Shown: positions 53,712 to 62,765 of the stretch, in pieces
Layout of the letters: every line of letters starts with the position of its first letter
Position numbering within the stretch: the first letter of the stretch is position 1
DNA from: Rariglobus sp041662485
Lineage (GTDB): Bacteria; Verrucomicrobiota; Verrucomicrobiia; Opitutales; Opitutaceae
Reading direction: 5' to 3'
Assembly: GCA_041662485.1 (NCBI GenBank)
Contig: JBAZSJ010000022.1
Location: forward strand, 1 to 64,000
DNA length: 64,000 bases
Made by a program: the position numbers and the translations under genes
The notes under the pieces: model-generated
What the model was told of the DNA's origin: nothing
Seen by the model: the letters and a program-made list of their open reading frames with translations, nothing else
The model's database searches: none

Positions 53712-56462
53712 TTACTTGCCGCCGCGAACGCGGGCCTCGGCGCTGCCCGGAGTTACGATGGTCGGATTCTGGAAGATCGAAGCCGGAGCCACGCTCTTCA
53801 ACCGCTGCTTCTTGGGCGAGCCACCGGGGCTGACAAGGTTGGCCGTCACAAAGATCAGCAGGTTGCGCTTCTGGCTGGTTTCGCCCTTGGAACGGAAGAA
53901 ACGTCCGATGAGGGGAACATCACCCAAAAGGGGAACCTTGTCGCTGGTCTTCCTGACCTCTTCACGGGTCAAGCCGCCCATGACGAGGGTCGCACCATCC
54001 CAAACGGTAACCTTGGTGGTGACCTCACGGGTGGAGAAGATCGGCTGGTAGAAACCGGAGGGAACCGTAACGGTGGTCGTTCCCGAGATGGCCACGCTCT
54101 GGCCGCCGTATTCGATGAAGCCTTCGAACTCGGTCACCTTGGGGTCAAGATCGAGACTGATGCTGTAGTCGTCGTCCTCGACCGTGGGCGTGACCTTGAG
54201 CTCGACGCCGACATTGCGCGTCGTGAACTCCTGCGGGGTGCCCGCCGTGATCGTCACGCCGGCCGCACCGCCACCGGTGTTGCCCGAGCTGCCAACCTGG
54301 CTCTGCACTTCACCGTAGCTTTGGGGATAACGCAGCTCTTGGGCGACCACGATGTTGGCCGGATTTCCGGACAACACGGTGACCTTGGGAGCGCTCAACA
54401 GGTCCGTGCCGGTTTTCTGCGACAGGGCGCGAATGGTCGCGGTCACATCGAACCCGCCCAGAACACGCGTCAGGAATGCGAAGTCGTTAGTTGAATTAGT
54501 GTAGGCGCCGCTCGTGGAAGCTCCGTTGGCAAGATAGGCCGCACCCGGGATGGCCGGAGCCGTGTTCACGATCGGGGTCGTAACACCGGGCTGGACGATG
54601 CTGCCATTGCTGGATGTGGCTCCAGTGCTCAACGCACCGGCCAACGACCGGTTGGCAGACGCCCACGACTGGGTGGAGGTTCCGTTGGCGCTGCTCGCCG
54701 TCCAATTGAAGCCCAACTCGTCCAAAGCGCCTTCCTGCACGTCCATGAACTTGGCCTCGATCTCAACCTGACGGACATCGTTGTAGCGGTTCAGAATATT
54801 GCGGATGCGCTCAATATTACGGGTGGTCTGGGTGACGATGATCGCGGCGCCATCATAAGCCAGACTGGAGCCCGGCGTGCCCTCGAAGTTCACACCGGCC
54901 TGTTGAAGGAATGCCCGCAAGGAAGCGGCATCGCCGGTGCCACCACCACCGCCGCCACCAGCCGCAGGCGCGGCGGCGAACGGATCGGCGGCCGCAGCCG
55001 GAGTCGAGGCGGCGGCATTGCTGACGCCGGTCATGCGGATGACCGTGGAGCGGGTGACGGGGAAAAACTGGGTCTCGAGCGTGGTCGTCTCGCCGCCCGG
55101 ACGCAGCACGACAGCATCAGGCTGGATCTCATACTGATACCCCGTGGATTCCGTGATGAAATCCAGAATCTTCTTAAGCGTAAGGCCGCGGAGCGTGATG
55201 CTGACGGAGGGGTTCTTGTTGCTCGGATCAATCAAGATGATGTTAACCCCCTTGCCATCGCCCTTGTCGTATTCCTGCGAAATCTCGGCGAGGTTGTTCA
55301 CGACCTTGCTCAATTCGAGGCCCTGATAATTGACGCTGGGGATTTGGATCGTGTTGATCTTTTTCTTCAGCACTTCGGTATCCCCAGGCTTGGGGTCAAT
55401 CACATTGACGGTCTCGATATACACGCTGGGGCGCTGCCAGGTGTTGGAGACCTCTTCGATCATCTGGGCCCGGGTCTTGGCGCGGTTCAACACGCCAAAC
55501 CTAGCCTTCTCGCTGGCAATGCGGGTGAGGAAATATTTCGCCTCGGGATTGGAGGCATCGATGGCTTCGATGCGACGGAAAGTTTCCTGCGCTCCATCGG
55601 CATCGGCCGCGAGGTATTGGCTGCGGCCCTTGGCCACAAGCTTGGCAATCTCCTTCTGATCGACGATAAACTTCGACTTGGGGTCGATGGAAGGCATCGG
55701 CGGATCGAGCTCAACGCTGTCGATCTTCCTGGAGACGCTGTCGGCCTTTTTGCCATTGGAGGATGCGACCCGGTAGGCCTCGATCGCGGTGTGGGCGCCA
55801 TCGGTGTCGTTTTTCGCGAGGAGGTATTGGGCTTTTTCCAGCAGCAGGGCGTTCTGTTCAGCCTGAAGATCGGCCAGCGTATCCTGGGTGGCGGGATTGG
55901 ACGGAAGAGTCTTGGCGGAGGCGGCAAGCACGGCCACGGCGTCGTCAAAACGTCCGGCCTTGGCCAATTTGCGCGCTTCGGATTCCTTGGCATCCACATC
56001 CTTGATCAGGCCCTTGATGCGGTCATTTTCCTGCTTCGCAAGCAGGTCGGCTTGGGAGGCGGCGGCCTGTTCGGGCGTCTGCACAACCGCCTTGGGGGCG
56101 GCGGGCTTGGGCGCTTCGGGCTTGGGGAAGGTGACTTCAACCGGCTCCGCCGTGGCGGGAGCGGCGGAAGGAGTGGCGGCCGTCTGCGTTCCGGCGGCCT
56201 TCGCCTCGATGGCGGTGTTCACGCCGCCCAGCAGGCGCTGCACGGTGGCGTCGTTCGGGGAGAGGGTCAGCAATTCCTCAAGATCCTTTTTCGCGGTGTC
56301 GAGGTCGCCGCCGTCGCGAGCGCGAAGGGCGTCGGCCATCAGGCGAATTTTGGTCTCAGTCTGGCTTTGCGCCATGAGACGGCCTGTGGGTAGCACAAGC
56401 GTCAGCATTGCCGGGGCAACCAGCAGGACAAGGAGCGTTTTGGGGAGCGTTAGCTTTTTCAT
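53712..56462 (-). CDS. Secretin (PilQ-like, Amuc_1098 type)
   Basis: A 916-aa outer-membrane secretin. A signal peptide (LLVLLVAPAMLTLVLPTGRLMAQ) leads into TPR-like helical repeats (about 35-330). Then come an STN/N-type domain (IPSVNYQGLELSKVVNNLAEISQEYD...NPSVSITLRGLTLKKILDFITESTGYQYE) and a second N-domain with a glycine-rich loop. The secretin core (about 590-890) has TDLLSAPKVTVLSGNPANIVVAQELRYPQ and VTVWDGATLVMGGLTREEVRKTSDKVPLLGDVPLIGRFFRS. Large TPR-bearing secretins of this build stand last in the Verrucomicrobiota pilus cluster. It is the channel or PilQ part of the operon, and a terminator follows. Confidence 0.93.
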   Translation of the reverse strand: MKKLTLPKTLLVLLVAPAMLTLVLPTGRLMAQSQTETKIRLMADALRARDGGDLDTAKKDLEELLTLSPNDATVQRLLGGVNTAIEAKAAGTQTAATPSAAPATAEPVEVTFPKPEAPKPAAPKAVVQTPEQAAASQADLLAKQENDRIKGLIKDVDAKESEARKLAKAGRFDDAVAVLAASAKTLPSNPATQDTLADLQAEQNALLLEKAQYLLAKNDTDGAHTAIEAYRVASSNGKKADSVSRKIDSVELDPPMPSIDPKSKFIVDQKEIAKLVAKGRSQYLAADADGAQETFRRIEAIDASNPEAKYFLTRIASEKARFGVLNRAKTRAQMIEEVSNTWQRPSVYIETVNVIDPKPGDTEVLKKKINTIQIPSVNYQGLELSKVVNNLAEISQEYDKGDGKGVNIILIDPSNKNPSVSITLRGLTLKKILDFITESTGYQYEIQPDAVVLRPGGETTTLETQFFPVTRSTVIRMTGVSNAAASTPAAAADPFAAAPAAGGGGGGGTGDAASLRAFLQQAGVNFEGTPGSSLAYDGAAIIVTQTTRNIERIRNILNRYNDVRQVEIEAKFMDVQEGALDELGFNWTASSANGTSTQSWASANRSLAGALSTGATSSNGSIVQPGVTTPIVNTAPAIPGAAYLANGASTSGAYTNSTNDFAFLTRVLGGFDVTATIRALSQKTGTDLLSAPKVTVLSGNPANIVVAQELRYPQSYGEVQSQVGSSGNTGGGAAGVTITAGTPQEFTTRNVGVELKVTPTVEDDDYSISLDLDPKVTEFEGFIEYGGQSVAISGTTTVTVPSGFYQPIFSTREVTTKVTVWDGATLVMGGLTREEVRKTSDKVPLLGDVPLIGRFFRSKGETSQKRNLLIFVTANLVSPGGSPKKQRLKSVAPASIFQNPTIVTPGSAEARVRGGK

Positions 56463-56513
56463 TTAGGGGATGCTCTTAGGTGTAGATTGGTGAAGAGGGA
56501 TGCGATGGAAAAA

Positions 56514-57449
56514 TCAATTGCCGACCGGGGCCTCGGCGGGAGGGAAAGCCGTCGAGACCGCATCGGGTTTGGCGGTCTCTGGCGCGGGAGCCGCCGCCGG
56601 CGCAGGTGCGGCGGGAGGAGCGACTACCAGCGTCTTGGTTTCGGGAGATTTCATGCCTGGCGCCTGCTTGGTGACCACGGCCGAGGCGGGATCGCTCGTT
56701 ACGGCGCCCACGGAATAGGTGACGTCGCCAACGACCAAGGTGGTGTCCGATTTCTGCTCGAACAGCTTGTCGCCGCCCGTCGCCTTGAAAATCGCGATGG
56801 GCGTGCCCTTGATGCGGCGCGCCTTGTTGGTGAGCGCCACTTCCTCGCCGGTCTTGTCTTCGATCACCACGGCCGTGGCCACGGTTTCGTAGATCGGCAT
56901 GCTGCCCGGAGCGGGAATCTGGTTACGCTTCACGTCAAAATCGCGGATGGTCAGGCCAAGGGCGGGAACTTTTTTCCCGGCTTTGCCGAGGAACGTGTCG
57001 CCCGTAAGCGTGTTTTCAAACGTGCCGATGTAGGCGCCGGGCGTGCCCACGTAGCCGACGAGCTGGAGACGGAAGACGTCTTGCTTGACGTCCACGAGCT
57101 CAAGGCCGAAGGGAGGGGGAGGAGGCGGAGGAGGCGGAGGCGTGTCGTCCGGCGGAGTCACTGTAAACTCCTTTGTCGTCGCGTCGTAGTAAATCTCGGG
57201 AGGCGTGAACACGTCGTAGACCCAGAGTTCGCCCCTCGGCTGCGGAGCAGGCGCCGGCCATGTGCTGGTGCTGACCTTTGACGCGTCAACTCCCGTGGGC
57301 ACATAGGCGGCCTGGGCGCCGCCGGTCGAGGACGCTGCGTTGCGCAGGGCCGCCAATTTGGGTTGCTGTAAAAACGTCCATGCACCCGCCGAAAGCAAAA
57401 CGAGCAGCGCGATGCCAAAAACGATTTTATCTTGAGATTTTGCGGCCAT
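56514..57449 (-). CDS. PilP-position protein of the pilus-type operon (Amuc_1099-like)
   Basis: A 311-aa protein with one N-terminal membrane helix (IVFGIALLVLLSAGAWTFL), a Pro-rich segment with a run of ten prolines near residue 105, and a beta-rich domain (LELVDVKQDVFRLQLVGYVGTPGAYIGTFENTLTGDTFLGKAG...KVPALGLTIRDFDVKR). A Pro/Ala-rich tail ends it. Position between the PilO-like gene and the secretin, and a beta domain handling membrane connection, match PilP, but sequence likeness is weak. It starts 1 bp after the preceding stop. Confidence 0.7.
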   Translation of the reverse strand: MAAKSQDKIVFGIALLVLLSAGAWTFLQQPKLAALRNAASSTGGAQAAYVPTGVDASKVSTSTWPAPAPQPRGELWVYDVFTPPEIYYDATTKEFTVTPPDDTPPPPPPPPPPFGLELVDVKQDVFRLQLVGYVGTPGAYIGTFENTLTGDTFLGKAGKKVPALGLTIRDFDVKRNQIPAPGSMPIYETVATAVVIEDKTGEEVALTNKARRIKGTPIAIFKATGGDKLFEQKSDTTLVVGDVTYSVGAVTSDPASAVVTKQAPGMKSPETKTLVVAPPAAPAPAAAPAPETAKPDAVSTAFPPAEAPVGN

Positions 57450-57450
57450 A

Positions 57451-58461
57451 TCAGGGGGTCGGGGTGGCTGCGGTGGAAGTTGAGGAGACGAGATCGATGA
57501 GCTCGATGGTCACGGTGAATTTGGAAAGCACTTTTGCCACCAGAGGCTTCGGCTTCGCGGAAGCCGCTGAGGCGCCCGGGGTCGCGGCGGGAGCGGTGCC
57601 AAAAATCGCGCTCAACGTGTTGGCCGCCCCGGCACCGGGATCATTGGCCGTCTTCGAAATGACGGACGGTTCGACTTCAACACTGCGAACAACCAAGGGA
57701 AGTTCGAAGGATGCCAGTTTGTTGAGCAGGTTGCGAAGTGCTTCTGTATCGCCGATGAACGTGACGCGGAACGCGGTGGCACTGACAAAACCCGGCACGC
57801 GGGCCGAAAGGCGGCTATCGATTTCAAACAAATCCGTGTTTGTCGCGTTTGATTCGACCACCGTGGGAGGAACCTGACCGGCCGCGATGGCGGCCAGCTG
57901 GGCGGCGGTGCGGGGACGCTCGCGCTGGAGGGACACCAGTTCACCGGGATGCGCGTCGAAAAGGGCGTCGAGCAGGTATTGGGCGATCTGACGCTGGCGA
58001 AAGACCTGGGGTATCAAATCACGCTCGGGGCCAGCGCTGGCGTAGGCGGAAAACCCAAACCGCTCATCGGCCTTGGTCTTCACTTTCGCCTGCTTGGCCT
58101 TGACGCGATTGTTTTCCACAAAGTTGGCCAGGTCAAAAAACACATCCGTGGGTTCGGCCGGCACCTTGGCGTTCCGCAGTTGCTCCGCCGTGGGACCGCG
58201 GCCCTTGAGCTCCTCGCGCATGGTCGCGAGGGCCTTCTGCGTGCGCAGGAGATCCGCCTCCACGGCGACCTTGTTCGCCGCGTTCGGATAGGGATTCACG
58301 GCTTGCAGCGCCGCCAGCTCGCCGCGTTTTTGGACGAGAAGCTTCTGGCTTTTTTTAGCCGCATTGCTGCGCTCAAAAATACACCAGCCCTCGCCGGCGA
58401 CGACCACGCCGATGACGATGAGAACGGAATAGAAAACGGGATTGGACTTGAAGCTGGCCAT
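57451..58461 (-). CDS. PilO-like protein, Amuc_1100 type
   Basis: A 336-aa protein with a short cytoplasmic start, one membrane helix (VFYSVLIVIGVVVAGEGWCIF), a coiled-coil stretch (about 30-85) and two ferredoxin-like halves. Segments FGFSAYASAGP and FRVTFIGDTEALRNLLNKLASFELPLVVRSVEV correspond in place and character to those of Akkermansia Amuc_1100, the TLR2-active pilus-cluster protein. The tail is Ala/Pro-rich before a last strand (AKVLSKFTVTIELIDLV). This is the arrangement of PilO. It lies 14 bp after the PilMN gene. Confidence 0.78.
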   Translation of the reverse strand: MASFKSNPVFYSVLIVIGVVVAGEGWCIFERSNAAKKSQKLLVQKRGELAALQAVNPYPNAANKVAVEADLLRTQKALATMREELKGRGPTAEQLRNAKVPAEPTDVFFDLANFVENNRVKAKQAKVKTKADERFGFSAYASAGPERDLIPQVFRQRQIAQYLLDALFDAHPGELVSLQRERPRTAAQLAAIAAGQVPPTVVESNATNTDLFEIDSRLSARVPGFVSATAFRVTFIGDTEALRNLLNKLASFELPLVVRSVEVEPSVISKTANDPGAGAANTLSAIFGTAPAATPGASAASAKPKPLVAKVLSKFTVTIELIDLVSSTSTAATPTP

Positions 58462-58475
58462 GGAGGGTCCGGGGG

Positions 58476-60194
58476 TCAGAGCGGTTTCTTGGGATTGACC
58501 ACAAGGATGAAGTCAAAGCCGAGGATACCGGGCTGGTTGGGGTTGAAATTTTCCTTCTCGACCGAGGAGATGAACTGGTCGTCCGCAAAACTCGCCAGAA
58601 GCGATTTGACCCGGTTGTAGGAGTCTTGGCTGACCTTCGACACGGGGTTCTTCGCATCGAGGAGGCGTCCGCTGAGGTTCAGGCGCAAAACCGGGACCGT
58701 CGCGGCCGCGACCGGCTGGCCTGCGGCGGGCGCACCACCAAAAAGCCCGCCACCGGGGGCGGAGGTCGTGGCGGCATCATTGGAGGGACGCAAAACCTGC
58801 AGCTTCTCCAGCCACACGTCCTCCACCTTCACCAGGCGTTGCTGAAGATCGGTGAAGAAATTGATCCAGTTGGACTTTGATTCGAAGAGGTTCTGGATGG
58901 CCGCCACTTCTTTTTTGGTGACCTCGATTTTTGCGAGATTGGCGGCATCCGCATCCTTGAGCTGGCGGAGCGGCTGCATCTGCGCTTCGAGCGCCTTTAC
59001 CTGGCTGGTGGCGAGCACGGCGCGCTGGTTGAAACTCCAGACGGGAAGAACCAGGGCGACGGCAACCAAGGCCGCGGCGCCGGCATAGAAGGGCTGCTGC
59101 TTTGAAAAAGCTATCCCTTGAACGATGGCCGGGGGAAGCAGGGTGAAGGCGGGCTCGTTTTTGTCCGAAAGCCGGGTGGCCAAGCCCACGAGATCGGCGA
59201 GGACGGCGGCATGCTCCCGCGCGCCTTCCGCGGCGGGCGCCACGTCCACGTTGCGAAGCGCATCAAAATGCTCGACCCGGATCTTGAGCTTTTCCGCCAA
59301 GGTCGGAATCAGCTCGGGAATGAGCGAACCACCGCCGGTGACGTAAACGCAGGCCGGCTGCTCGGCGCCGCTTTGACGGCGGTAATTGACCGTGCGGCGG
59401 GTGATTTCGAGATTCAGGCGGGTGACAAACGAATGGGCCGCGTTCAGCACGGTCGCACGGCCGGGGGACGCTTCCGGAAGATCGCTGTTTCCGGAGAGCA
59501 CTTGAACCTTCAATGCCTCCGCGTGGACGAAATCCTGCTTGAGCTCGTCGGCAATGGCCTGGGTGACGCTGTTGCCCGCCTGTGTGATGGTCTGAACAAA
59601 GAAACGCTTGTTGTCTATGAACAGCAGATTGGTCGAACGGGCGCCGATGTTGACCACCAAAACACCGTCGGACACCTCGGGGTAGTTATACTTGAAGGAT
59701 CGATAGAGCGCCAGAGCCGAAGGGGAGACGGATTTGACGGACACGCCCGCCTCGTCCACGGCGGCACAGAGGCCGTCCATCACATCGAGCTTCACCGCCG
59801 TCAGCATCACCTCAAGATCAAGGCCGTCGTCGCTGACCGCGAGATGGTCCCATACGACCTCATTCAAAGGATAGGGAATGTTTTGCTGAGCCTCGAAATG
59901 AACGACCTTGTCTCGCTTCGATTTCTCAACGGCGGGCGTCTTTACGAACTTCGTGAGCGTCTGATGGCCGGGAACACACAAGACCGCCGGACCCGAAAGA
60001 CTCGCGCGCTTGGACACTGAAGCCAGCGAATGCGAAACCAGTTCGGTCCACTGAGCCTCCAAAGCGGCATCGGGATTGAATGATTCCAAGGCAAACTGCT
60101 CCAGCACGAGCCGGCCGGCTTTGGCGGAGGTAAATACACCGCAAGCAACATGGCCGGCGCCACTGTCAACAGCTAGGACGCGGGAAGAGGACAT
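58476..60194 (-). CDS. PilM-PilN fusion protein (Amuc_1101-like)
   Basis: A 572-aa two-part protein. Residues 1-345 are an actin-like PilM ATPase (LAVDSGAGHVACGV phosphate-1 loop, VLVVNIGARSTNLLFID phosphate-2, VYVTGGGSLIPELIPTLAEKL adenosine region). At about 350 the sequence FTLLPPAIVQG recalls the NLLP start of PilN. A membrane helix follows (FYAGAAALVAVALVLPVWSF), then a coiled coil and a PilN-like domain (NWINFFTDLQQRLVKVEDVWLEKLQV...LNLSGRLLDAKNPVSKV). Two usually separate pilus proteins are thus joined. It starts at ATG 60194. Confidence 0.87.
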   Translation of the reverse strand: MSSSRVLAVDSGAGHVACGVFTSAKAGRLVLEQFALESFNPDAALEAQWTELVSHSLASVSKRASLSGPAVLCVPGHQTLTKFVKTPAVEKSKRDKVVHFEAQQNIPYPLNEVVWDHLAVSDDGLDLEVMLTAVKLDVMDGLCAAVDEAGVSVKSVSPSALALYRSFKYNYPEVSDGVLVVNIGARSTNLLFIDNKRFFVQTITQAGNSVTQAIADELKQDFVHAEALKVQVLSGNSDLPEASPGRATVLNAAHSFVTRLNLEITRRTVNYRRQSGAEQPACVYVTGGGSLIPELIPTLAEKLKIRVEHFDALRNVDVAPAAEGAREHAAVLADLVGLATRLSDKNEPAFTLLPPAIVQGIAFSKQQPFYAGAAALVAVALVLPVWSFNQRAVLATSQVKALEAQMQPLRQLKDADAANLAKIEVTKKEVAAIQNLFESKSNWINFFTDLQQRLVKVEDVWLEKLQVLRPSNDAATTSAPGGGLFGGAPAAGQPVAAATVPVLRLNLSGRLLDAKNPVSKVSQDSYNRVKSLLASFADDQFISSVEKENFNPNQPGILGFDFILVVNPKKPL

Positions 60195-60244
60195 AGGGTA
60201 AAAGTGAGCGATTTCAGAAGTGCCAAAATGCAGCAAGCAGAATC

Positions 60245-60883
60245 TCAACGCGTGCTTTCAACGCGCACAAACGAGGGGATGGGGCCGGAGTTATCGAACG
60301 CAAAGGGTGTGAGATATTGCGGAAGCAGAATACCGTCGTTGACGACGGACTCGGACGAAACCTTGCTGCGGAAGCTCTCCGCAAACTCGATCTTGGTGAA
60401 CGTGGACGTGGAATAGCGATATTTCGTGATGGGCACCTCCTTGCCTCCCACGAACAACTCCACCAGATAAAACTTCAGGTCGCCGGTGATTTTGTCACGC
60501 TTGACGATCTCGGGAGGCAGATAGAAACGGAAAACCGTCTTGCCCCCGCCGGTCTCGATACCGACGGCCTCTGCGGAAGCCCGGTAGTAGGTATCCGGGA
60601 TTTTGGCGCCCTGCGGCGCCTTCACGCTGAAAACGCCGATGTTCAGGGTGACCTTCACGCGATTGATGAAATTGCCGTTCTCCGTCGCGACGCCCGGCCG
60701 TCCCTGAACCTCGACATCGGCCTGATACCAGGCCCCGGATCCGGTGCGGGCGGCTCCGAACTTGACGTTCGCAACCTCGATGGGCGGCGGTGGCGCCGCC
60801 GGAGTTTGAGCAAAAGCAGGGATCACGGTCGTGGCGGCAAGCATGCCTGACCACATGAGGAAACGACAGATGAGGGGCTTCAT
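60245..60883 (-). CDS. Exported protein heading the pilus-type operon (Amuc_1102-position)
   Basis: A 212-aa protein with a signal peptide (MKPLICRFLMWSGMLAATTVIPAFAQ), a Pro-rich linker, then a beta-rich domain (IEVANVKFGAARTGSGAWYQADVEVQG...INRVKVTLNIGVFSVKAPQG...FRFYLPPEIVKRDKITGDLKFYLVELFVGG). I recognise no named domain. By position it corresponds to the small exported Amuc_1102-like gene of the Akkermansia cluster. It is the first gene of the run, 50 bp before PilMN. Confidence 0.7.
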   Translation of the reverse strand: MKPLICRFLMWSGMLAATTVIPAFAQTPAAPPPPIEVANVKFGAARTGSGAWYQADVEVQGRPGVATENGNFINRVKVTLNIGVFSVKAPQGAKIPDTYYRASAEAVGIETGGGKTVFRFYLPPEIVKRDKITGDLKFYLVELFVGGKEVPITKYRYSTSTFTKIEFAESFRSKVSSESVVNDGILLPQYLTPFAFDNSGPIPSFVRVESTR

Positions 60884-60981
60884 ACAGGGGATATCTTCAA
60901 AATTATTGAGCATCCCGCGTGTGGCGTCACGCTCAAACTCCGGTCACTTCATAATATTTTCCAATCATCCTCTGTTCTCTC

Positions 60982-61491
60982 ATGCATTCGTCCGCCTGCT
61001 ACAAAATCGCCGTGCTTGTATTCATCGAAAACGACAGCGGCGAACAGCTCCTCCTTCTCCGCGCCAAGCCCCCGAATCTCGGCGCATGGAGCCCCATCGG
61101 CGGCAAGTTGGAAACCTCCGCCGGCGAATCGCCCTTCGAATGCGCCGTGCGCGAAACCCGCGAGGAAACGGGCCTCATCATCACCCCGTCCGATCTCCAC
61201 CTTTTCGCCATGATCGCGGAAAAATCCTACGAGGGTGAATCCCACTGGCTGCTCTTCCTCTTCAAATGCAACCGTCCCATCCCCGCGCTCCCTCCGGCGA
61301 TGCACGAGGGCCGCTTCGGCTTTTTTGCCCGCCACGCCATCGACGCCCTGCCGCTGCCGGAGACCGACCGCACCGCCCTCTGGCCGATCTACGACCGCTA
61401 TCGGGACCGGTTTGTCGCGCTGCGCGCCGACTGCACCCCCGGCAAAACCCTGCAAGTGGAAGTGGAGCAGATCACACCCGACTTTTCTTGA
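60982..61491 (+). CDS. NUDIX hydrolase
   Basis: A 169-aa pyrophosphohydrolase. The Nudix box GX5EX7REUXEEXGU is complete in GGKLETSAGESPFECAVRETREETGLI, with the REEXG metal ligands. The preceding RAKPPNLGAWSPIG is typical of MutT-like members. Substrates range from oxidised nucleotides to dinucleoside polyphosphates; none can be chosen here. It is divergent from the pilus operon and upstream of pdhA by 122 bp. Confidence 0.9.
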   Translation: MHSSACYKIAVLVFIENDSGEQLLLLRAKPPNLGAWSPIGGKLETSAGESPFECAVRETREETGLIITPSDLHLFAMIAEKSYEGESHWLLFLFKCNRPIPALPPAMHEGRFGFFARHAIDALPLPETDRTALWPIYDRYRDRFVALRADCTPGKTLQVEVEQITPDFS

Positions 61492-61613
61492 GCGGCTCAT
61501 CCGCACCCGGCAACGATCCGCATGTATTTTCAAACCTGCTTGGCCCTAGTAAACACTTGATTTCTCGGGCTTCTGACGAAGACTTCTTTTTTTAACACTC
61601 AAAACCACTTCCT

Positions 61614-62717
61614 GTGAGTAAAAAAGCCGACTCCACTATCGACAAAAAAGACGCCTCTTCCGCGTCCGTCTGCGGCGCATCCGCCCAGGCCCCGATCAAC
61701 GCCAGTCTCTCCAAACCCGAGAAGATCGAGCTCTACCGCAAGATGGTGCGCATCCGCCGTTTCGAGGAACGCAGCCTTCGCGCCTACCAAGCCAAGAAAA
61801 TCGGCGGCTTTCTCCACCTTTACATCGGCCAGGAAGCCGTCGCCGTCGGCTGCTGCTCCCTCATGGGCAAGGACGACCACGTCATCACCGCCTACCGCGA
61901 CCACGGCCACGCCATGGCGGTCGGCATGGACACGAAGGCCCTGATGGCCGAGCTCTACGGCAAGATCACCGGTTGCTCGAAGGGCAAGGGCGGCTCGATG
62001 CATTATTTCGCGCCCACTCTTAACTACTGGGGCGGCCACGGCATCGTCGGCGGCCAGATTCCCCTCGGCACCGGCCTCGCCTACGCCCTCAAATACAAGG
62101 GACTCAAGGGCGCCGCCATGGCCTTCATGGGCGACGGTGCGGTCAACCAGGGCGCCGTGCACGAGGCCTACAACCTCGCCGCCCTCTGGGATCTCCCCGT
62201 CATTTTTGTCGTTGAAAACAACGGCTACTCCATGGGCACCAGCCAGGAACGCTCCTCCGCCGGTCCCGGTCTCGCGCAGCGCGCCGAAGCCTACGGCATG
62301 AACTGGGCCACCTGCTTCGGCCACGACGTCTACGAGGTCCGCGCCACGATGGACAAGTTCCTCAAGCTCGCGCGCGAGGAATCCAAGCCAGCCGTCGTGG
62401 AAATCGACACCTACCGTTACCGCGGCCACTCCGTCGCCGACCCAGACAAGACCTACCGCACCCGCGACGAGATCGAGGAATACCGCCGCACCAAGGATCC
62501 GATCCAGGTTTTCCAGCAGAAGCTGCTCGCCGAAGGCGTCCTCACCGAGGCCATCGCGGAACAGATCGACACCGAGGCCAAGGCCGAGTCCGACATCGCC
62601 GCCGACTTCGCCGAGGCCAGCCCCTTCCCCACCCCCGATGACATTCAGAAAGACGTCTACTGGGAAACCGATCATCCCGACCAGCGCGCCTCGAAGGGCC
62701 GCCTGTTCTTCGACTGA
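61614..62717 (+). CDS. pdhA: Pyruvate dehydrogenase E1 component, alpha subunit
   Basis: The 367-aa thiamine-diphosphate subunit of the E1 heterotetramer. ThDP/Mg motif: GDGAVNQGAVHEAYNLAALWDLPVIFVVENN. Other marks are RIRRFEERSLRAYQAKKIGGFLHLYIGQEAV, KGKGGSMHYF and the phosphorylation-loop region TYRYRGHSVADPDKTYR. The start is GTG 61614 (MSKKADST), preceded by CTTCCTGT. It is the first of pdhA-pdhB-pdhC. A branched-chain 2-oxo acid dehydrogenase is the alternative, but the motifs fit PDH better. Confidence 0.95.
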   Translation: MSKKADSTIDKKDASSASVCGASAQAPINASLSKPEKIELYRKMVRIRRFEERSLRAYQAKKIGGFLHLYIGQEAVAVGCCSLMGKDDHVITAYRDHGHAMAVGMDTKALMAELYGKITGCSKGKGGSMHYFAPTLNYWGGHGIVGGQIPLGTGLAYALKYKGLKGAAMAFMGDGAVNQGAVHEAYNLAALWDLPVIFVVENNGYSMGTSQERSSAGPGLAQRAEAYGMNWATCFGHDVYEVRATMDKFLKLAREESKPAVVEIDTYRYRGHSVADPDKTYRTRDEIEEYRRTKDPIQVFQQKLLAEGVLTEAIAEQIDTEAKAESDIAADFAEASPFPTPDDIQKDVYWETDHPDQRASKGRLFFD

Positions 62718-62735
62718 TCCCGCACCCGGGCCCTT

Positions 62736-62753
62736 AACTTTCAACTCTCAGCT
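62736..62753 (+). repeat. 18-bp spacer repeat before pdhB
   Basis: AACTTTCAACTCTCAGCT, also found unchanged at 63790-63807 before pdhC. It fills the leader and leaves pdhB without a Shine-Dalgarno sequence. Confidence 0.7.
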
Positions 62754-62765
62754 CCCACCTTTTCC

